In this document: in pieces, positions 46,819 through 56,467 of the stretch | Position numbering within the stretch: position 1 is the stretch's first letter | How the letters are laid out: every line of letters begins with the position of its first letter | Source of the DNA: Tindallia magadiensis | GTDB lineage: Bacteria > Bacillota > Clostridia > Peptostreptococcales > Tindalliaceae | Reading direction: 5' to 3' | Assembly: GCF_900113635.1 (NCBI RefSeq) | Contig: NZ_FOQA01000001.1 | Coordinates: 558,001-622,000, forward strand | Length of the DNA stretch: 64,000 nt | Notes under the pieces: model-generated | Database searches by the model: none | What the model saw: the letters and a program-made list of their open reading frames with translations, nothing else | What the model was told of the DNA's origin: nothing | Made by a program: the position numbers and the translations under genes

Positions 46819-48789
46819 CTATTTTTCTTCTATTTTCGTCAGTTGGAATGTGATCGTAAAGGTTGTCCCTTCTTTATGTGAACTTTTAACGGAAATGTCG
46901 CCATTGTTTTCTTTGACAAACTGATAGCATACTGCCAACCCAAGACCACTGCCTTGTTTTTTAGTCGTATAAAAAGGATCAAAAATTTTACTTTGGACAT
47001 CAAAAGGAATTCCCGGTCCATTATCCGTTATCCTCACTATCCATTTGTCATTGTTTTTGTTAAGTTTCACCATAATACAAGGTTTTTCTGTGTTTTCCAA
47101 TACCTGAACAGCATTCAAAAAAAGATTTATAATAATTTGCCGGAATTGCGGTTCATCCACTATTGCATAAATCCCATCTTCTATTTGTAACTTAACATGA
47201 ATACCTTTTCGCTCTGCTTCCCCTGAATAAAAATGAACCACTTCTTTTAATATCTCACTTATGTGACAAAGATCCTTTTGAGGTTGTGATGGCTTTGTAT
47301 AGGTCAGTAAACTACTAATGATATCATTTGCTCTTTTTATTTCTTTAGGAACATCTTCAACCATCATTCTTCTAAAGTCTTCTTTATGATATTTTTCAGG
47401 AATTAACTCTACGTATGCTTTGATTGCTGTTAAAGGATTTCTGATCTCATGAGCAATATTAGCCGTCAAACGTCCAAGAGATTCCAATTTATCTTTTACT
47501 TTCAATTGATCCTGCATTTGTTTTATTTCCGTAATGTTCTTGAAAGTAATGGTTGCTCCATAAATGGTGTGTTCATCTATTTTTAATGGGTTTATGTTGT
47601 ACTCATATATCAATACATCCTGATCGCCTTGTACGTGGATTTCTTTACCAATTTGAGGTATATGATCATTAATGACTTCGTAGTAATCATTTTCATCAAT
47701 AAGTCTTTTTATAGGGGTTTCCAACACATTTTTGCCGATTAGCTCATGAGCTGATTTTTTTAAGTAGGCTTCACATTTTTGGTTTGCATACATAATGATC
47801 CCGTTAATATCAACTGTCAGCAACCCACTAAACACACTATTAAGAATTTGTTCTTTCTCATTTGATTCTTTCTTAAGTTCTATCGTCCTTCTCTCTACCT
47901 CTTTTTTCAGCAAGTCATTCCATTTATAAAAAATAAAGGTTATCAGTAAAGATATGAAGAAAATAAGCCCTGTTATGGTTAAGAATTTCGATGAATATTC
48001 CACAGGAGCGCTAATCGGATGACCGAACCATTTTGTATATATCGTATCATAGGTTCCTTTTTCTTTTATTCTCAAAAGTCCTTCATTAAAAATTTCAAGA
48101 AACTCAGCATGTTTCTCCACCGTTGCCAATGCATACTTTTCCGGATTAATTTCTTCCCCGACAATTTTAATATCTTCTTGGTACCCTTCTCGCTGAACAC
48201 TGTATTTACCCGTTAACCTGTTTCCTAAATAGGCATCAACATCTCCCTCATAAAGTTTTCGCAATGCGGCTTGTTGATTTTCCGTTTTTACCAACTCGAC
48301 GCCTTCCACATCTTTTAATAAATCGATGGAAATATCGTTTCTTTGGACAGCCACTTTTTTATTTTTCAGATCCATCAGATCTACCATATACATATTATCA
48401 GCGGAAACAAAAATAGATTGGGATGATTCTAAATAAGCTTTTGAAAAAAGGTAATGACGTTGCCTTTCTTCAGAGTATTTCATCCCTTGAATCGCATGGA
48501 TACCACCTGTTTCAAGTTCCATAATTACTTGATACCAAGGCATCGGTTTCACATCAACTTCCAAGCCCATTTCTAAGGCAATGGCTTTGATTAAATCTAC
48601 ATTAAAACCTCTGTACAACCCGTTTTCATCTACAAATTCAAAGGGTGGAAAGTAATTATCTCCCCCTATAACAATAATTTGTTCTGGAGAATAAACCTCA
48701 TCCTTATAAAGTGGACGTGCACTTATGTTTATTAGAAATAGATTGACTATTATAGTCACTATTATTGTCCATTTTACAACTCGTTTCAT
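46819..48789 (-). CDS. Sensor histidine kinase with solute-binding (SBP_bac_3) sensor domain
   Basis: Membrane kinase of 656 residues. Signal/anchor helix about 5-24, a periplasmic amino-acid-type solute-binding domain (about 38-255; IVIGGDNYFPPFEFVDENGLYRG is split around its ligand end), a membrane helix about 268-288, a PAS domain (about 315-425), HisKA with His447 (ANIAHEIRNPLTAI), and HATPase_c with NLFLNAVQVL, DNGPGIP and GSGLGLAV. This is an NtrB-like kinase. It sits in an operon with a TRAP transporter, so the ligand is likely related to the transported solute, by inference. Confidence 0.92.
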   Translation of the reverse strand: MKRVVKWTIIVTIIVNLFLINISARPLYKDEVYSPEQIIVIGGDNYFPPFEFVDENGLYRGFNVDLIKAIALEMGLEVDVKPMPWYQVIMELETGGIHAIQGMKYSEERQRHYLFSKAYLESSQSIFVSADNMYMVDLMDLKNKKVAVQRNDISIDLLKDVEGVELVKTENQQAALRKLYEGDVDAYLGNRLTGKYSVQREGYQEDIKIVGEEINPEKYALATVEKHAEFLEIFNEGLLRIKEKGTYDTIYTKWFGHPISAPVEYSSKFLTITGLIFFISLLITFIFYKWNDLLKKEVERRTIELKKESNEKEQILNSVFSGLLTVDINGIIMYANQKCEAYLKKSAHELIGKNVLETPIKRLIDENDYYEVINDHIPQIGKEIHVQGDQDVLIYEYNINPLKIDEHTIYGATITFKNITEIKQMQDQLKVKDKLESLGRLTANIAHEIRNPLTAIKAYVELIPEKYHKEDFRRMMVEDVPKEIKRANDIISSLLTYTKPSQPQKDLCHISEILKEVVHFYSGEAERKGIHVKLQIEDGIYAIVDEPQFRQIIINLFLNAVQVLENTEKPCIMVKLNKNNDKWIVRITDNGPGIPFDVQSKIFDPFYTTKKQGSGLGLAVCYQFVKENNGDISVKSSHKEGTTFTITFQLTKIEEK

Positions 48790-48850
48790 CGTTTCACCAC
48801 AAATCTTTTAATAGTAAGAATCACTGATTACGATCATAATGCATAAACAA

Positions 48851-48884
48851 CAATGGTGCAAGTCACTATTAACTCGCACCATTG
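48851..48884 (-). other. Hairpin between TRAP permease and kinase genes
   Basis: CAATGGTGC and GCACCATTG form a 9-bp stem (longer with one or two inner pairs). On the minus strand the tail is TTGTTTATG, weak for termination. It may lower transcription into the kinase and regulator genes. Confidence 0.55.
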
Positions 48885-48895
48885 CATTTTTGCTA

Positions 48896-50842
48896 TTAAG
48901 ATGTCACCACTTGTTCATGCTTTCTGCGGATGCTTTTTGTGTAATAATAGTTACTAGCAATAAAGGCTACGGTCAACGCAATGCCTATACTGTCGGTTAG
49001 TATTTTGGGTTGTATCAACAACACCGCCGCAGCTCCTGCAAAAATTCTTTCGTATAGCCTTAGTTTAGAGAATAGATAGTTTTCGGCGGCTGCACCCAGA
49101 CAATAAATTCCAACTAGCCCTGTAAACACGACAACAAACAGTCTCCAAACTACAACGTTTTGCAACAGCAAAATCGGTGAATAGACAAACATAAACGGTA
49201 TCATAATGCCCGCAAAAGCTAGTTTGAACCCTGTAAAAGCAACATCTATCGGATTAGCCCCTGCGATACCGCCAGCCGTATAGGATGTTAGGGCTACAGG
49301 TGGTATGATTGCCGACAAAGTCCCATAATAAAAAGCAAAGTAGTGAGCTGCCAACGGCTCAACACCCATTCTTACCAAGGCCGGAGCCGCAATGCTAGCT
49401 GTAATAATATAGCAGGCTGTCGCCGGTAATCCCATTCCTAAAAAAATGGATGCTATCATTACCAAAATAAGAGCAAGCCATAAATGGCCTCCTGAGAAAG
49501 CCATGATATTGTATGCAATAACCTGACCTAACCCAGTCATTGCCACTACTCCGACTACAAAACCAACTACCGCACAGGCGATCCCCACAGATACGGCTGT
49601 TTTTGCACCATCTTCCATCGCTTCGATAAATCGTGTAAAGTTTAATCTTGAAGATTTTCGCAAACTACTGACAAGAATAACCGCTATCATTCCGAAAAAA
49701 GCCGAGTACAGCGGTGTTAACCCTCGTAATAATAAAATAATAATGATAATAATGGGAATGATCAAGTGTCCCTGATATTTCATAACTTCTTTAAGGTTTG
49801 GTAGTTTTGTTTCATCCAATCCTTGAAGGCCCATTTTCTGAGCCCTTAAATCAATGATTCTAAAGATAGCAATATAGTAAAAGAGGGCTGGAATAAGTCC
49901 TGCTTTCATTACTTCTATATAGGGTATTCCAAGAAAAGACGCCATAATAAAGGAAGCGGCACCCATAATTGGCGGCATTAGAATTCCGCCAGTGGATGCG
50001 GCGGCTTCGACTGCACCTGCAAACCGAGGTGAATAGCCTACTTCTTTCATCAGCGGTATCGTAAAACTGCCTGTTGTTGCAACATTAGCTTGAGCGCTAC
50101 CACTAATAGTTCCCATTAACCCACTGGCCATTACTGAAACATGTGCCGGCCCACCTCTCAAACGACCTGCCAACGCCAACGCAAAGTCGTTAAAGAATTT
50201 TGCTGTGTTTGTTTTTGCTAAAAAAGACCCAAAAAGAATAAACATAAACACGTAGGATGAAGATACCATTAATGTTGTTCCAAAAATGCCCTCACTAGTC
50301 ATGTACATTCGAGTAAGGATTCTTTGCCAGGAGAAGCCTTGATGACCAAGCATCCCCGAAAAAACATATCCAAATTTTGCATAAAATAAAAAACAGGCGG
50401 AAATAATCGGCAACAAAATCCCCACAGATCTTCTTGAAGCTTCAAGAATAAGAAGGATTGCCAGTATCGCAAAAAAATAATCCATATTATTGGCTATTAA
50501 TGATCGATCGACAAGGCTGTCGTAGAAAAAGTAAATATAAAGTCCTACCGATAGTCCAAGAAAACTTAAAATCCAATCCAGAACACTTGGATTTATTTTA
50601 GACGATTTTTTTGTCGCCGGATACATTAAAAACGCAAGACCCAGCATCATCCCCAAATGCAGTGCGTTTCGTTTGATTGCAATCATCAAACTAAAGCTGT
50701 TCATCCAAACATGAATGAACGAGGTTAATACAGCCAGAATTGTAATAATCAACGCTACTCTTCCGGCAAATTTTCGTTGTACGGCTCCTCCAGCAACTTC
50801 CTGAATATCTTCCACTTTTTTCTTGCGAAATAGGTTCAGCAT
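48896..50842 (-). CDS. TRAP transporter permease, 4TM/12TM fusion (TAXI type)
   Basis: Integral membrane protein of about 648 residues. The first four helices correspond to the small DctQ-type subunit and the rest to the large DctM subunit with about 12 helices. Conserved DctM-like stretches include GLMGTISGSAQANVATTGSFTIPLM, interrupted here for length, and GMGLPATACYIITASIAAPAL. Imports an organic acid using a sodium or proton gradient together with the TAXI binding protein. The start at 50842, seven bases after GAGGAG, is preferred to upstream GTG/ATG codons. Substrate unknown. Confidence 0.93.
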   Translation of the reverse strand: MLNLFRKKKVEDIQEVAGGAVQRKFAGRVALIITILAVLTSFIHVWMNSFSLMIAIKRNALHLGMMLGLAFLMYPATKKSSKINPSVLDWILSFLGLSVGLYIYFFYDSLVDRSLIANNMDYFFAILAILLILEASRRSVGILLPIISACFLFYAKFGYVFSGMLGHQGFSWQRILTRMYMTSEGIFGTTLMVSSSYVFMFILFGSFLAKTNTAKFFNDFALALAGRLRGGPAHVSVMASGLMGTISGSAQANVATTGSFTIPLMKEVGYSPRFAGAVEAAASTGGILMPPIMGAASFIMASFLGIPYIEVMKAGLIPALFYYIAIFRIIDLRAQKMGLQGLDETKLPNLKEVMKYQGHLIIPIIIIIILLLRGLTPLYSAFFGMIAVILVSSLRKSSRLNFTRFIEAMEDGAKTAVSVGIACAVVGFVVGVVAMTGLGQVIAYNIMAFSGGHLWLALILVMIASIFLGMGLPATACYIITASIAAPALVRMGVEPLAAHYFAFYYGTLSAIIPPVALTSYTAGGIAGANPIDVAFTGFKLAFAGIMIPFMFVYSPILLLQNVVVWRLFVVVFTGLVGIYCLGAAAENYLFSKLRLYERIFAGAAAVLLIQPKILTDSIGIALTVAFIASNYYYTKSIRRKHEQVVTS

Positions 50843-50868
50843 ACGCATACTCCTCACTGAATTTATTC

Positions 50869-50908
50869 AAGAAAGTGTCCGAAAGCAAAAGCTTACGAAC
50901 ACTTTCTT
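50869..50908 (-). other. Intercistronic hairpin between TAXI protein and permease
   Basis: AAGAAAGTGT and ACACTTTCTT form a perfect 10-bp stem, extended by CG pairing, around a long loop. Without a T-run it looks like an mRNA stabiliser of the binding-protein message. Confidence 0.55.
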
Positions 50909-50914
50909 AATTGA

Positions 50915-51946
50915 TTATGGTCTCATGTCTTCAGGTATCTCAATTCCTCTTTCTTCATAAAATCGAATAGCGCCGTCATGAAAAGGTACAGGAGCCAAGC
51001 CTTTTACTGACTCTTCCAGTGTAACTGATCTTAGTGCTTCATGCGCCTCTTGAATTTCTTCTAAATGATCGTACATTGCGACTAACATTTCATATACTAA
51101 ATCGGCATCTAAATCTTCACTAGCAATTAAAGCTGATTTTACTCCTACAGTCTGAACATCTTCGTCCAGTCCAGTATACATGCCTCCAGGAACTGTAAAC
51201 TGACCATAATAAGGTGCAACAGCATGCAGTGTTTGATAGTCTTCATCACTAAACTCTAGCATTCTTACTGCGGTTCTGCTGGCAAATATTTCTGAAACAG
51301 CCGACGTAGGGATTCCTCCTTCTGCATTCATACCATCAAGCTGTCCATCTTGCATAGCACTGGAAGCTTCTGTATATCCTAAATGTTCTACATGAACATC
51401 ATCAAGACTAAGTCCCGCTACTTCTTCTAAAATAATATTGGAACTGTATTCAGTACCCGACCCAGCACTACCAACATTAAAACTATTACCAGCAATATCC
51501 GAAAGCGTTTCAATACCAGATGATTCAGTTACAACAAACTGGGTTACATCTGGCCAAAGAGCTGTTACAAACCTTACACCTTCAAATTGGTTATCTTGAA
51601 ATCTTTGTTGGCCTTCGTAAGCAAAAAGGGTTAGATTTGCCATGGCAATTCCCAGGTGTGCTTCCCCGTCTTTGAGCATATTCAGATTTTCTACTGATCC
51701 TCCAGAGGATTGAGCAGAAGCATTTACGCCAAGATGTCCTAATTCCTCATTCCATAGAGTTGCTAAAATCGTTCCAACAGGATAATAGGTTCCTCCAGTA
51801 CCGCCGGTAACAATGGTGACAAATTGTCTTTCTGGTCGGCTTTCTCCTCCATCTCCTTCTGCCTGGTCATTTCCACCGCAAGCCGTGAAAGATCCTAGCA
51901 TTAGCATTGCTACTAATATAAATATTGTTCTTTTTTTCCAGTTCAT
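50915..51946 (-). CDS. TAXI-family TRAP solute-binding lipoprotein
   Basis: Extracellular ligand-binding lipoprotein of 343 residues. Signal peptide with lipobox (LMLGSFTAC, cysteine about residue 23). The TAXI signature GGTGGTYYPVG starts the mature domain at about residue 48, with SGGSVENL shortly after. NVGSAGSGTEY and DGMNAEGG are typical. Ligands in this family include glutamate/glutarate and other organic acids. The start follows AAAAGGGGAGAAG. It is the first gene of the four-gene module, with a sigma-54 promoter upstream. Confidence 0.95.
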   Translation of the reverse strand: MNWKKRTIFILVAMLMLGSFTACGGNDQAEGDGGESRPERQFVTIVTGGTGGTYYPVGTILATLWNEELGHLGVNASAQSSGGSVENLNMLKDGEAHLGIAMANLTLFAYEGQQRFQDNQFEGVRFVTALWPDVTQFVVTESSGIETLSDIAGNSFNVGSAGSGTEYSSNIILEEVAGLSLDDVHVEHLGYTEASSAMQDGQLDGMNAEGGIPTSAVSEIFASRTAVRMLEFSDEDYQTLHAVAPYYGQFTVPGGMYTGLDEDVQTVGVKSALIASEDLDADLVYEMLVAMYDHLEEIQEAHEALRSVTLEESVKGLAPVPFHDGAIRFYEERGIEIPEDMRP

Positions 51947-52001
51947 TTTCTTCTCCCCTTTTCTTTTTTATATCTGTTACATTCTAACGATGTATTTATA
52001 A

Positions 52002-52018
52002 TGCAAATACTCTGCCAA
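52002..52018 (-). promoter_or_regulatory. Sigma-54 (-24/-12) promoter of the TAXI-TRAP operon
   Basis: The minus strand reads TTGGCAGAGTATTTGCA. GG and GC are separated by exactly 10 bases, as required, and both half-sites match the consensus (TTGGCA, TTGCA). The TAXI gene starts about 55 bases downstream. A sigma-54 activator gene ends the same operon. Confidence 0.85.
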
Positions 52019-52133
52019 AAAAATATCATCAATCAAATTTTGTCGACCTTATTCTCCAGACCCTTCTAAAACTTGCGTTTTTTTCTAATATTTCATCAAT
52101 GATTCCATCTCGTCCTTATAAATCTATCGATCA

Positions 52134-52178
52134 AAAAACCCTGCAAATTTTGCCTTTTGCAAAATTTGCAGGGTTTTT
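52134..52178. terminator. Strong terminator downstream of holA
   Basis: AAAAACCCTGCAAATTTTGC and GCAAAATTTGCAGGGTTTTT form a 20-bp perfect stem with a 5-base loop and T-runs on both strands. It isolates holA from the TAXI-TRAP promoter region. Confidence 0.92.
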
Positions 52179-52187
52179 CTATTGGAA

Positions 52188-53222
52188 TTAAGCACAAATT
52201 TCTGTAATTAGTAACTCAATATTCGCCGTTGCATCCATTTTCCCACTTTTCAAGTGTCGATCCAACTGATTAAACGAATTTAGTAGGGATATCAGTTTTT
52301 TCTCTTCAAAGTTAGCACTGTGTTTTAAGCTGTTCTGAATCGAAAAAGGGTGTTGTTTTAATTTTGTTGCTATCTTTGATGCTGGATAGCCCTGTTGATC
52401 CATTTCTTTTACTCGAAGCATTGTCTTAAATTGATTCCTCAAAAAGGCAATGATTTTCATAGCTGGCTCTCCATCTGCCAGCAGTTTTTGAAAGCGTATT
52501 TGCGTTTCATCGGCTCTTCGTTTGCTTAAACTGTCGATAAGCAAAAACACATCGTTTTGAAACGAATAAACAGAACACTTTCTAACAATCTCTTCCGTAA
52601 TTTCCGTTTTATTTCCAATCAGAGCCGTCAATTTTTCAATCTCGTTACTGATGTCAAATAAAGACTGACTAGCATTTTTATTGAGATAGTCAAAGCTTTT
52701 TATCAGTTCAATGATTGCCTTGTCTGCTATTTTTTTGTTTCTTTTTTCAAACTCTGCTTTTATCCATTTTTTAAGTTCATTTTCTTTCAGTCGCTTGAAC
52801 TCCACGTTTTTACCTATTTTCTTAAGAAGCTTTGTCAGATTTTTTCTTCCATCTGGTTTTGATTCACAGTATACCACCAAGCAAGTAGTTTCTGATGGGT
52901 TTTGCAGATATTGTTTTATTTTATCTTCTTCCCTTTTATCTAAGGATCCTCCTTTTGATTCTAGAAACCAAGGATTTTTTACGATTACTATTTTCTTTTC
53001 TGCCATAACAGGCAATGTTTCACAGCTTTCTAATAAGGATTCTATCCTAAAATCTTTCCCTTCAAACTTTGTCAGGTTAAAATCTCCCATGGTTCCCGGA
53101 GCAATTTTTAGGATTAAAGCCTCGATAAATCGCTGCATCAACAGGATTTCTTCACCTGTAATAAAATATACAGCTTCTATCTCGTTTACCGCCTTATTTT
53201 TCAATAGTTTAAGTTCCAACAT
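52188..53222 (-). CDS. holA: DNA polymerase III subunit delta
   Basis: Clamp-loader subunit of 344 residues. YFITGEEILLMQRFI near residue 20 is the usual opening; LPVMAEKKIVIVKNP and FLRNQFKTMLRVKEM are typical of HolA. No Walker motif is expected for delta. The start has AAAAGGAG upstream. It is placed after comEC and an isochorismatase gene in the conserved comEC-holA-rpsT neighbourhood. Confidence 0.92.
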   Translation of the reverse strand: MLELKLLKNKAVNEIEAVYFITGEEILLMQRFIEALILKIAPGTMGDFNLTKFEGKDFRIESLLESCETLPVMAEKKIVIVKNPWFLESKGGSLDKREEDKIKQYLQNPSETTCLVVYCESKPDGRKNLTKLLKKIGKNVEFKRLKENELKKWIKAEFEKRNKKIADKAIIELIKSFDYLNKNASQSLFDISNEIEKLTALIGNKTEITEEIVRKCSVYSFQNDVFLLIDSLSKRRADETQIRFQKLLADGEPAMKIIAFLRNQFKTMLRVKEMDQQGYPASKIATKLKQHPFSIQNSLKHSANFEEKKLISLLNSFNQLDRHLKSGKMDATANIELLITEICA

Positions 53223-53239
53223 ATGATTTACTCCTTTTT

Positions 53240-53824
53240 CTATCCTTTGTTTACTGTAAATCCTAGCACCTTTTCAAAGTGTTCCAAAGCCATATGGTGA
53301 GCGGCGTGGTTAAAACTGGCAACCGCTTTTTCATCTATTACCACTTCAAAACCTTTATGATAAGCCTCTATCGCTGTATGAAGAATACAAATATCCGTAC
53401 AGACGCCAGCCAATTCAATTTTATTAACGCCTTCTTGTCTTAAGAGCATCTCCAATGCCGTGCCACAAAAGGCTGAGTAGCGTCTCTTATCCATTCTATG
53501 GATAAAGGATGGTTTCTTCGTTTCCATCTGTGTAATCAACGTTTCAATATTTCCGTAGAGCCTTCTGCCTTCAGAGCCTTTTAAATTGTGAGGAGGAAAA
53601 AGTTTATGCTCCGGATGATTTTTATCATGTATTTCATGAAAATCATTAACAGTGATGATAAAGTCACTGTTTGAAAAATAAGACTCTATCTTTTCAGTAA
53701 TTGATTTTTCTAAGGCTTGTGCTGGTTTTCCTACCGATAGTTTCCCTTCGTCTGCAACAAAGTCATCCGTATAATCAATCAAAATAAATGCCTTTTTCTC
53801 TTCGTATCTTTTTTCATCACTCAT
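53240..53824 (-). CDS. Isochorismatase-fold cysteine hydrolase (nicotinamidase-like)
   Basis: A 194-residue hydrolase with the family triad: Asp in FILIDYTDDFV (about residue 17), Lys in IHRMDKRRYSAF (about 110-115) and Cys in GVCTDICILHTA (about 147). The arrangement suits nicotinamidase or another amidase of this fold. A nicotinamidase would feed NAD salvage. The start overlaps the comEC end by 4 bases (ATGA), so translation is coupled. It separates comEC from holA. Confidence 0.85.
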   Translation of the reverse strand: MSDEKRYEEKKAFILIDYTDDFVADEGKLSVGKPAQALEKSITEKIESYFSNSDFIITVNDFHEIHDKNHPEHKLFPPHNLKGSEGRRLYGNIETLITQMETKKPSFIHRMDKRRYSAFCGTALEMLLRQEGVNKIELAGVCTDICILHTAIEAYHKGFEVVIDEKAVASFNHAAHHMALEHFEKVLGFTVNKG

Positions 53825-55320
53825 GATAATCGCCTCCCATTTAATTTCTTTTTAAGTACTAGAGCCAAAACCGTTATGAGTACATAATAACCTATTATGT
53901 TTTGCGCTGACAAATGATCAATGCTGACGGATGCGTATTTCCAGTGTGAAAAATGGGTCATTGTTTTGATCATATAAATAAGTATCCCATTCACGGTATG
54001 CATCATAATGCCTGGCAAGAAGGGAGCCCAGGACAAGAGCCAGGCAATAAGGCTTGTTGTCATTAATATTCCAAGAACCGGCACCACCAGTAAGTTCATC
54101 AAGGGAGCAATGATAGAAAATTCATTGAAATGATACGCTACTATAGGCCAAGTACCAACTTGAACCAATAGTGTCATTAATACCATATTCCTCAATGGGA
54201 TTCTTTTCATCTTGAAATAAGATAATAACGAAAGCCCCCAAAGGATAGAAGCCGTCGCAAAAAAACTTAGCTGAAAAGAGATGGTTTGAAGAGTTCCCGG
54301 ATCAAGGGTAACAAAGATCATAGCGGTTATCATCAAAGCATTTCGGGAGTCATAATGTGTTTCCAGAAAAAAACTTAGCATCATAATAGTCAACATTGTT
54401 GCCGCTCTCATTATAGAAACAGAAAGTCCTACTAATAGTGCATATTGCCATACCAACAATAATGTTATCATTTTTGCCGCACGCAAGCCCAGTCCCAATG
54501 CTTTAGCCGATTCATGAATCAGTAAAGCAATAATCCCAGTATGCAGCCCTGAAACAGCAATAATGTGAGCGGTACCTGCCTTGGCAAAAATATTCCTCAC
54601 ATCCTGGGAGACAAAACCTTGATTGCCTAATAAAATGCTTTTCAACACATCACTTTCCGGTGGTTCCAAATGTTGGTTAATGAATGCTATTAAAGATGTT
54701 TTGGTTTGATCAGCAAGGCTTATCGGATGGTATGGATGCCGGGGTATTATTTGTACAGCATGAGCTTCCGCCTGAAAAACAGCATGAAAGCCTCTTTCTT
54801 TAAGATGTTGATAGTAATCTTTCGAAGGGTTTTGCAATAAGCTCTCCTGATTCAACAAAGAATTGATCATCAGACTATCACCAGGTTTTGCCGACGCCAA
54901 CACATGATCATGATCCCTTATGCTAACTTGGACAGTTCCTCTGGTTCTATATTTTTCTTCTCTGTCTTGAATAACAACTTCTTGTAATTCCCCTTCAATG
55001 GCTATCCATTGGTTTTCGTACCGATTTATCCGCTGGATTTTCATCTTTGCAGATTCTATTTGAGAAATAGGGATATTTGCTTTCTCCATATCATGGAGAA
55101 GTGTTGTTTGCTTTTGATGAATAATGCCCGCAAAAAATCCCAGGAAAAAGAAAATGCTTAGTACTAAAGCCAATCGTCTAGGAAAATCATCTTTTACCCA
55201 TCCAAACAGACCAATAAAAATTCCTATTATCAGGAGTGTTCGAAAATAATTTTCTAGATTTAATCCTGCCGCTACTCCAGAAATAAACATCATCGCTACA
55301 ACTATCATGGGTCGCTTCAT
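53821..55320 (-). CDS. comEC: ComEC/Rec2-type membrane protein without the C-terminal metallo-beta-lactamase domain
   Basis: DNA-uptake channel homologue of 499 residues. An N-terminal membrane pair and an extracellular OB-like domain (about residues 95-200) precede the competence domain. That domain shows ILLGNQGFVSQDVRNIFAKAGTAHIIAVSGLHTGI and SIMRAATMLTIMMLS, interspersed with about eight to ten membrane helices. Full-length ComEC proteins of 700 or more residues usually carry a metallo-beta-lactamase domain; this one stops after the last membrane helix. A separate lipoprotein with that domain is encoded at 59235-60197. The start follows AAGGAGA. Confidence 0.9.
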   Translation of the reverse strand: MKRPMIVVAMMFISGVAAGLNLENYFRTLLIIGIFIGLFGWVKDDFPRRLALVLSIFFFLGFFAGIIHQKQTTLLHDMEKANIPISQIESAKMKIQRINRYENQWIAIEGELQEVVIQDREEKYRTRGTVQVSIRDHDHVLASAKPGDSLMINSLLNQESLLQNPSKDYYQHLKERGFHAVFQAEAHAVQIIPRHPYHPISLADQTKTSLIAFINQHLEPPESDVLKSILLGNQGFVSQDVRNIFAKAGTAHIIAVSGLHTGIIALLIHESAKALGLGLRAAKMITLLLVWQYALLVGLSVSIMRAATMLTIMMLSFFLETHYDSRNALMITAMIFVTLDPGTLQTISFQLSFFATASILWGLSLLSYFKMKRIPLRNMVLMTLLVQVGTWPIVAYHFNEFSIIAPLMNLLVVPVLGILMTTSLIAWLLSWAPFLPGIMMHTVNGILIYMIKTMTHFSHWKYASVSIDHLSAQNIIGYYVLITVLALVLKKKLNGRRLS

Positions 55321-55350
55321 AAATGAATCTCCTTCAAATAGAAGATGACA

Positions 55351-56451
55351 TTAATTCGGTTTCTTTTTTAGCAAGACAGCACTAGCAACAGCGGTCAATG
55401 GTACGGTTAAGACTAAGCCAATACTACCCGACAATGCTCTGACAATTTCAGTAGCGATAATATCTAAATTAATGATATCAACAACCGAAGCATCATAAGC
55501 CATAAACAATAGCAATAAGGGTAATGCGGCACCAGTGTAAGCAAGTATTAAGGTGTTAGACATAGTTCCCATAATGTCTTGTCCCACATTCATTCCTGAC
55601 TTGACTAGTTCTTTAACTGCAATTTCCGGATTTGCCCGTCGTACTTCTTCCATTGCTGACGCTACCGATATTCCTACATCCATGACAGCACCCAATGCGC
55701 CCATAATAATACCTGCAAAAAGTAGGTCTCTAAAATCAAACTGAACAGCCTGAGGGATATACATAAGCATGGTCGCTTCTTCGCTGGATAAACCAGTTAA
55801 CTTTACCTGTGAACCTGCCCAAAACATAACAATACCAGCAACCAATAGTCCTCCTATAATCCCTATGATAGCCGCAATGCTTTTCCCATTAATCCCATTA
55901 ATAATGGTAATGGTCGCAATTGTAATGACCAAGGAACTAACAATCGTCAGCCATATCGGAGAATATCCTTTAAGCATGCCAGGCAACATCACCTGCACAA
56001 TCATAAAGAAAGTCAATGCTAGTGTTAGTAATGTCTTTGCACCTTTGCTTCTTCCTATTAGCAACAATAATAGAACAAATAGCATCAGAAGCATTATAAT
56101 CGAACGATCTCGAATGTATTCAGTTATATGCAGTTCATAAGTACCATCTTCCAAGGTTTCCTTCATAAGCATCACCCGGTCTCCAGGTTCCACAGGAATA
56201 TCGTAAACCGGATGGTCACTTAGATGATTCTCTACCAACTCCACTTTTCCCTGAAGCGATCCTTGATCAATTTCAATCGCAACTACCTGTATTGTAAAAT
56301 GATCTTCAGCCCTTTGATCCTTAACTTCAAGAACTGTCCCTCGCATTCTTTCCATCGCTTCTGGTTCATCTACTAATAATCCTTGCGCAGCAACAAAACT
56401 GTGACATATTAAAACGACGCTGATGATTAGCATCACTATGTTTTTTTTCAT
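55351..56451 (-). CDS. YibE/F family membrane protein
   Basis: Membrane protein of about 366 residues: signal or anchor helix, an extracytoplasmic beta-rich domain (about 30-115), then seven or so helices. GAVMDVGISVASAMEEVRRANP and GMNVGQDIMGTMSNTLILAY are typical of the YibE/F family. Function unknown. ATG at 56451, nine bases after AAAGGA, was chosen over 56460. It lies between the TPR protein and comEC on the same strand. Confidence 0.88.
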   Translation of the reverse strand: MKKNIVMLIISVVLICHSFVAAQGLLVDEPEAMERMRGTVLEVKDQRAEDHFTIQVVAIEIDQGSLQGKVELVENHLSDHPVYDIPVEPGDRVMLMKETLEDGTYELHITEYIRDRSIIMLLMLFVLLLLLIGRSKGAKTLLTLALTFFMIVQVMLPGMLKGYSPIWLTIVSSLVITIATITIINGINGKSIAAIIGIIGGLLVAGIVMFWAGSQVKLTGLSSEEATMLMYIPQAVQFDFRDLLFAGIIMGALGAVMDVGISVASAMEEVRRANPEIAVKELVKSGMNVGQDIMGTMSNTLILAYTGAALPLLLLFMAYDASVVDIINLDIIATEIVRALSGSIGLVLTVPLTAVASAVLLKKKPN

Positions 56452-56467
56452 TTTCAACATCCTTTTT

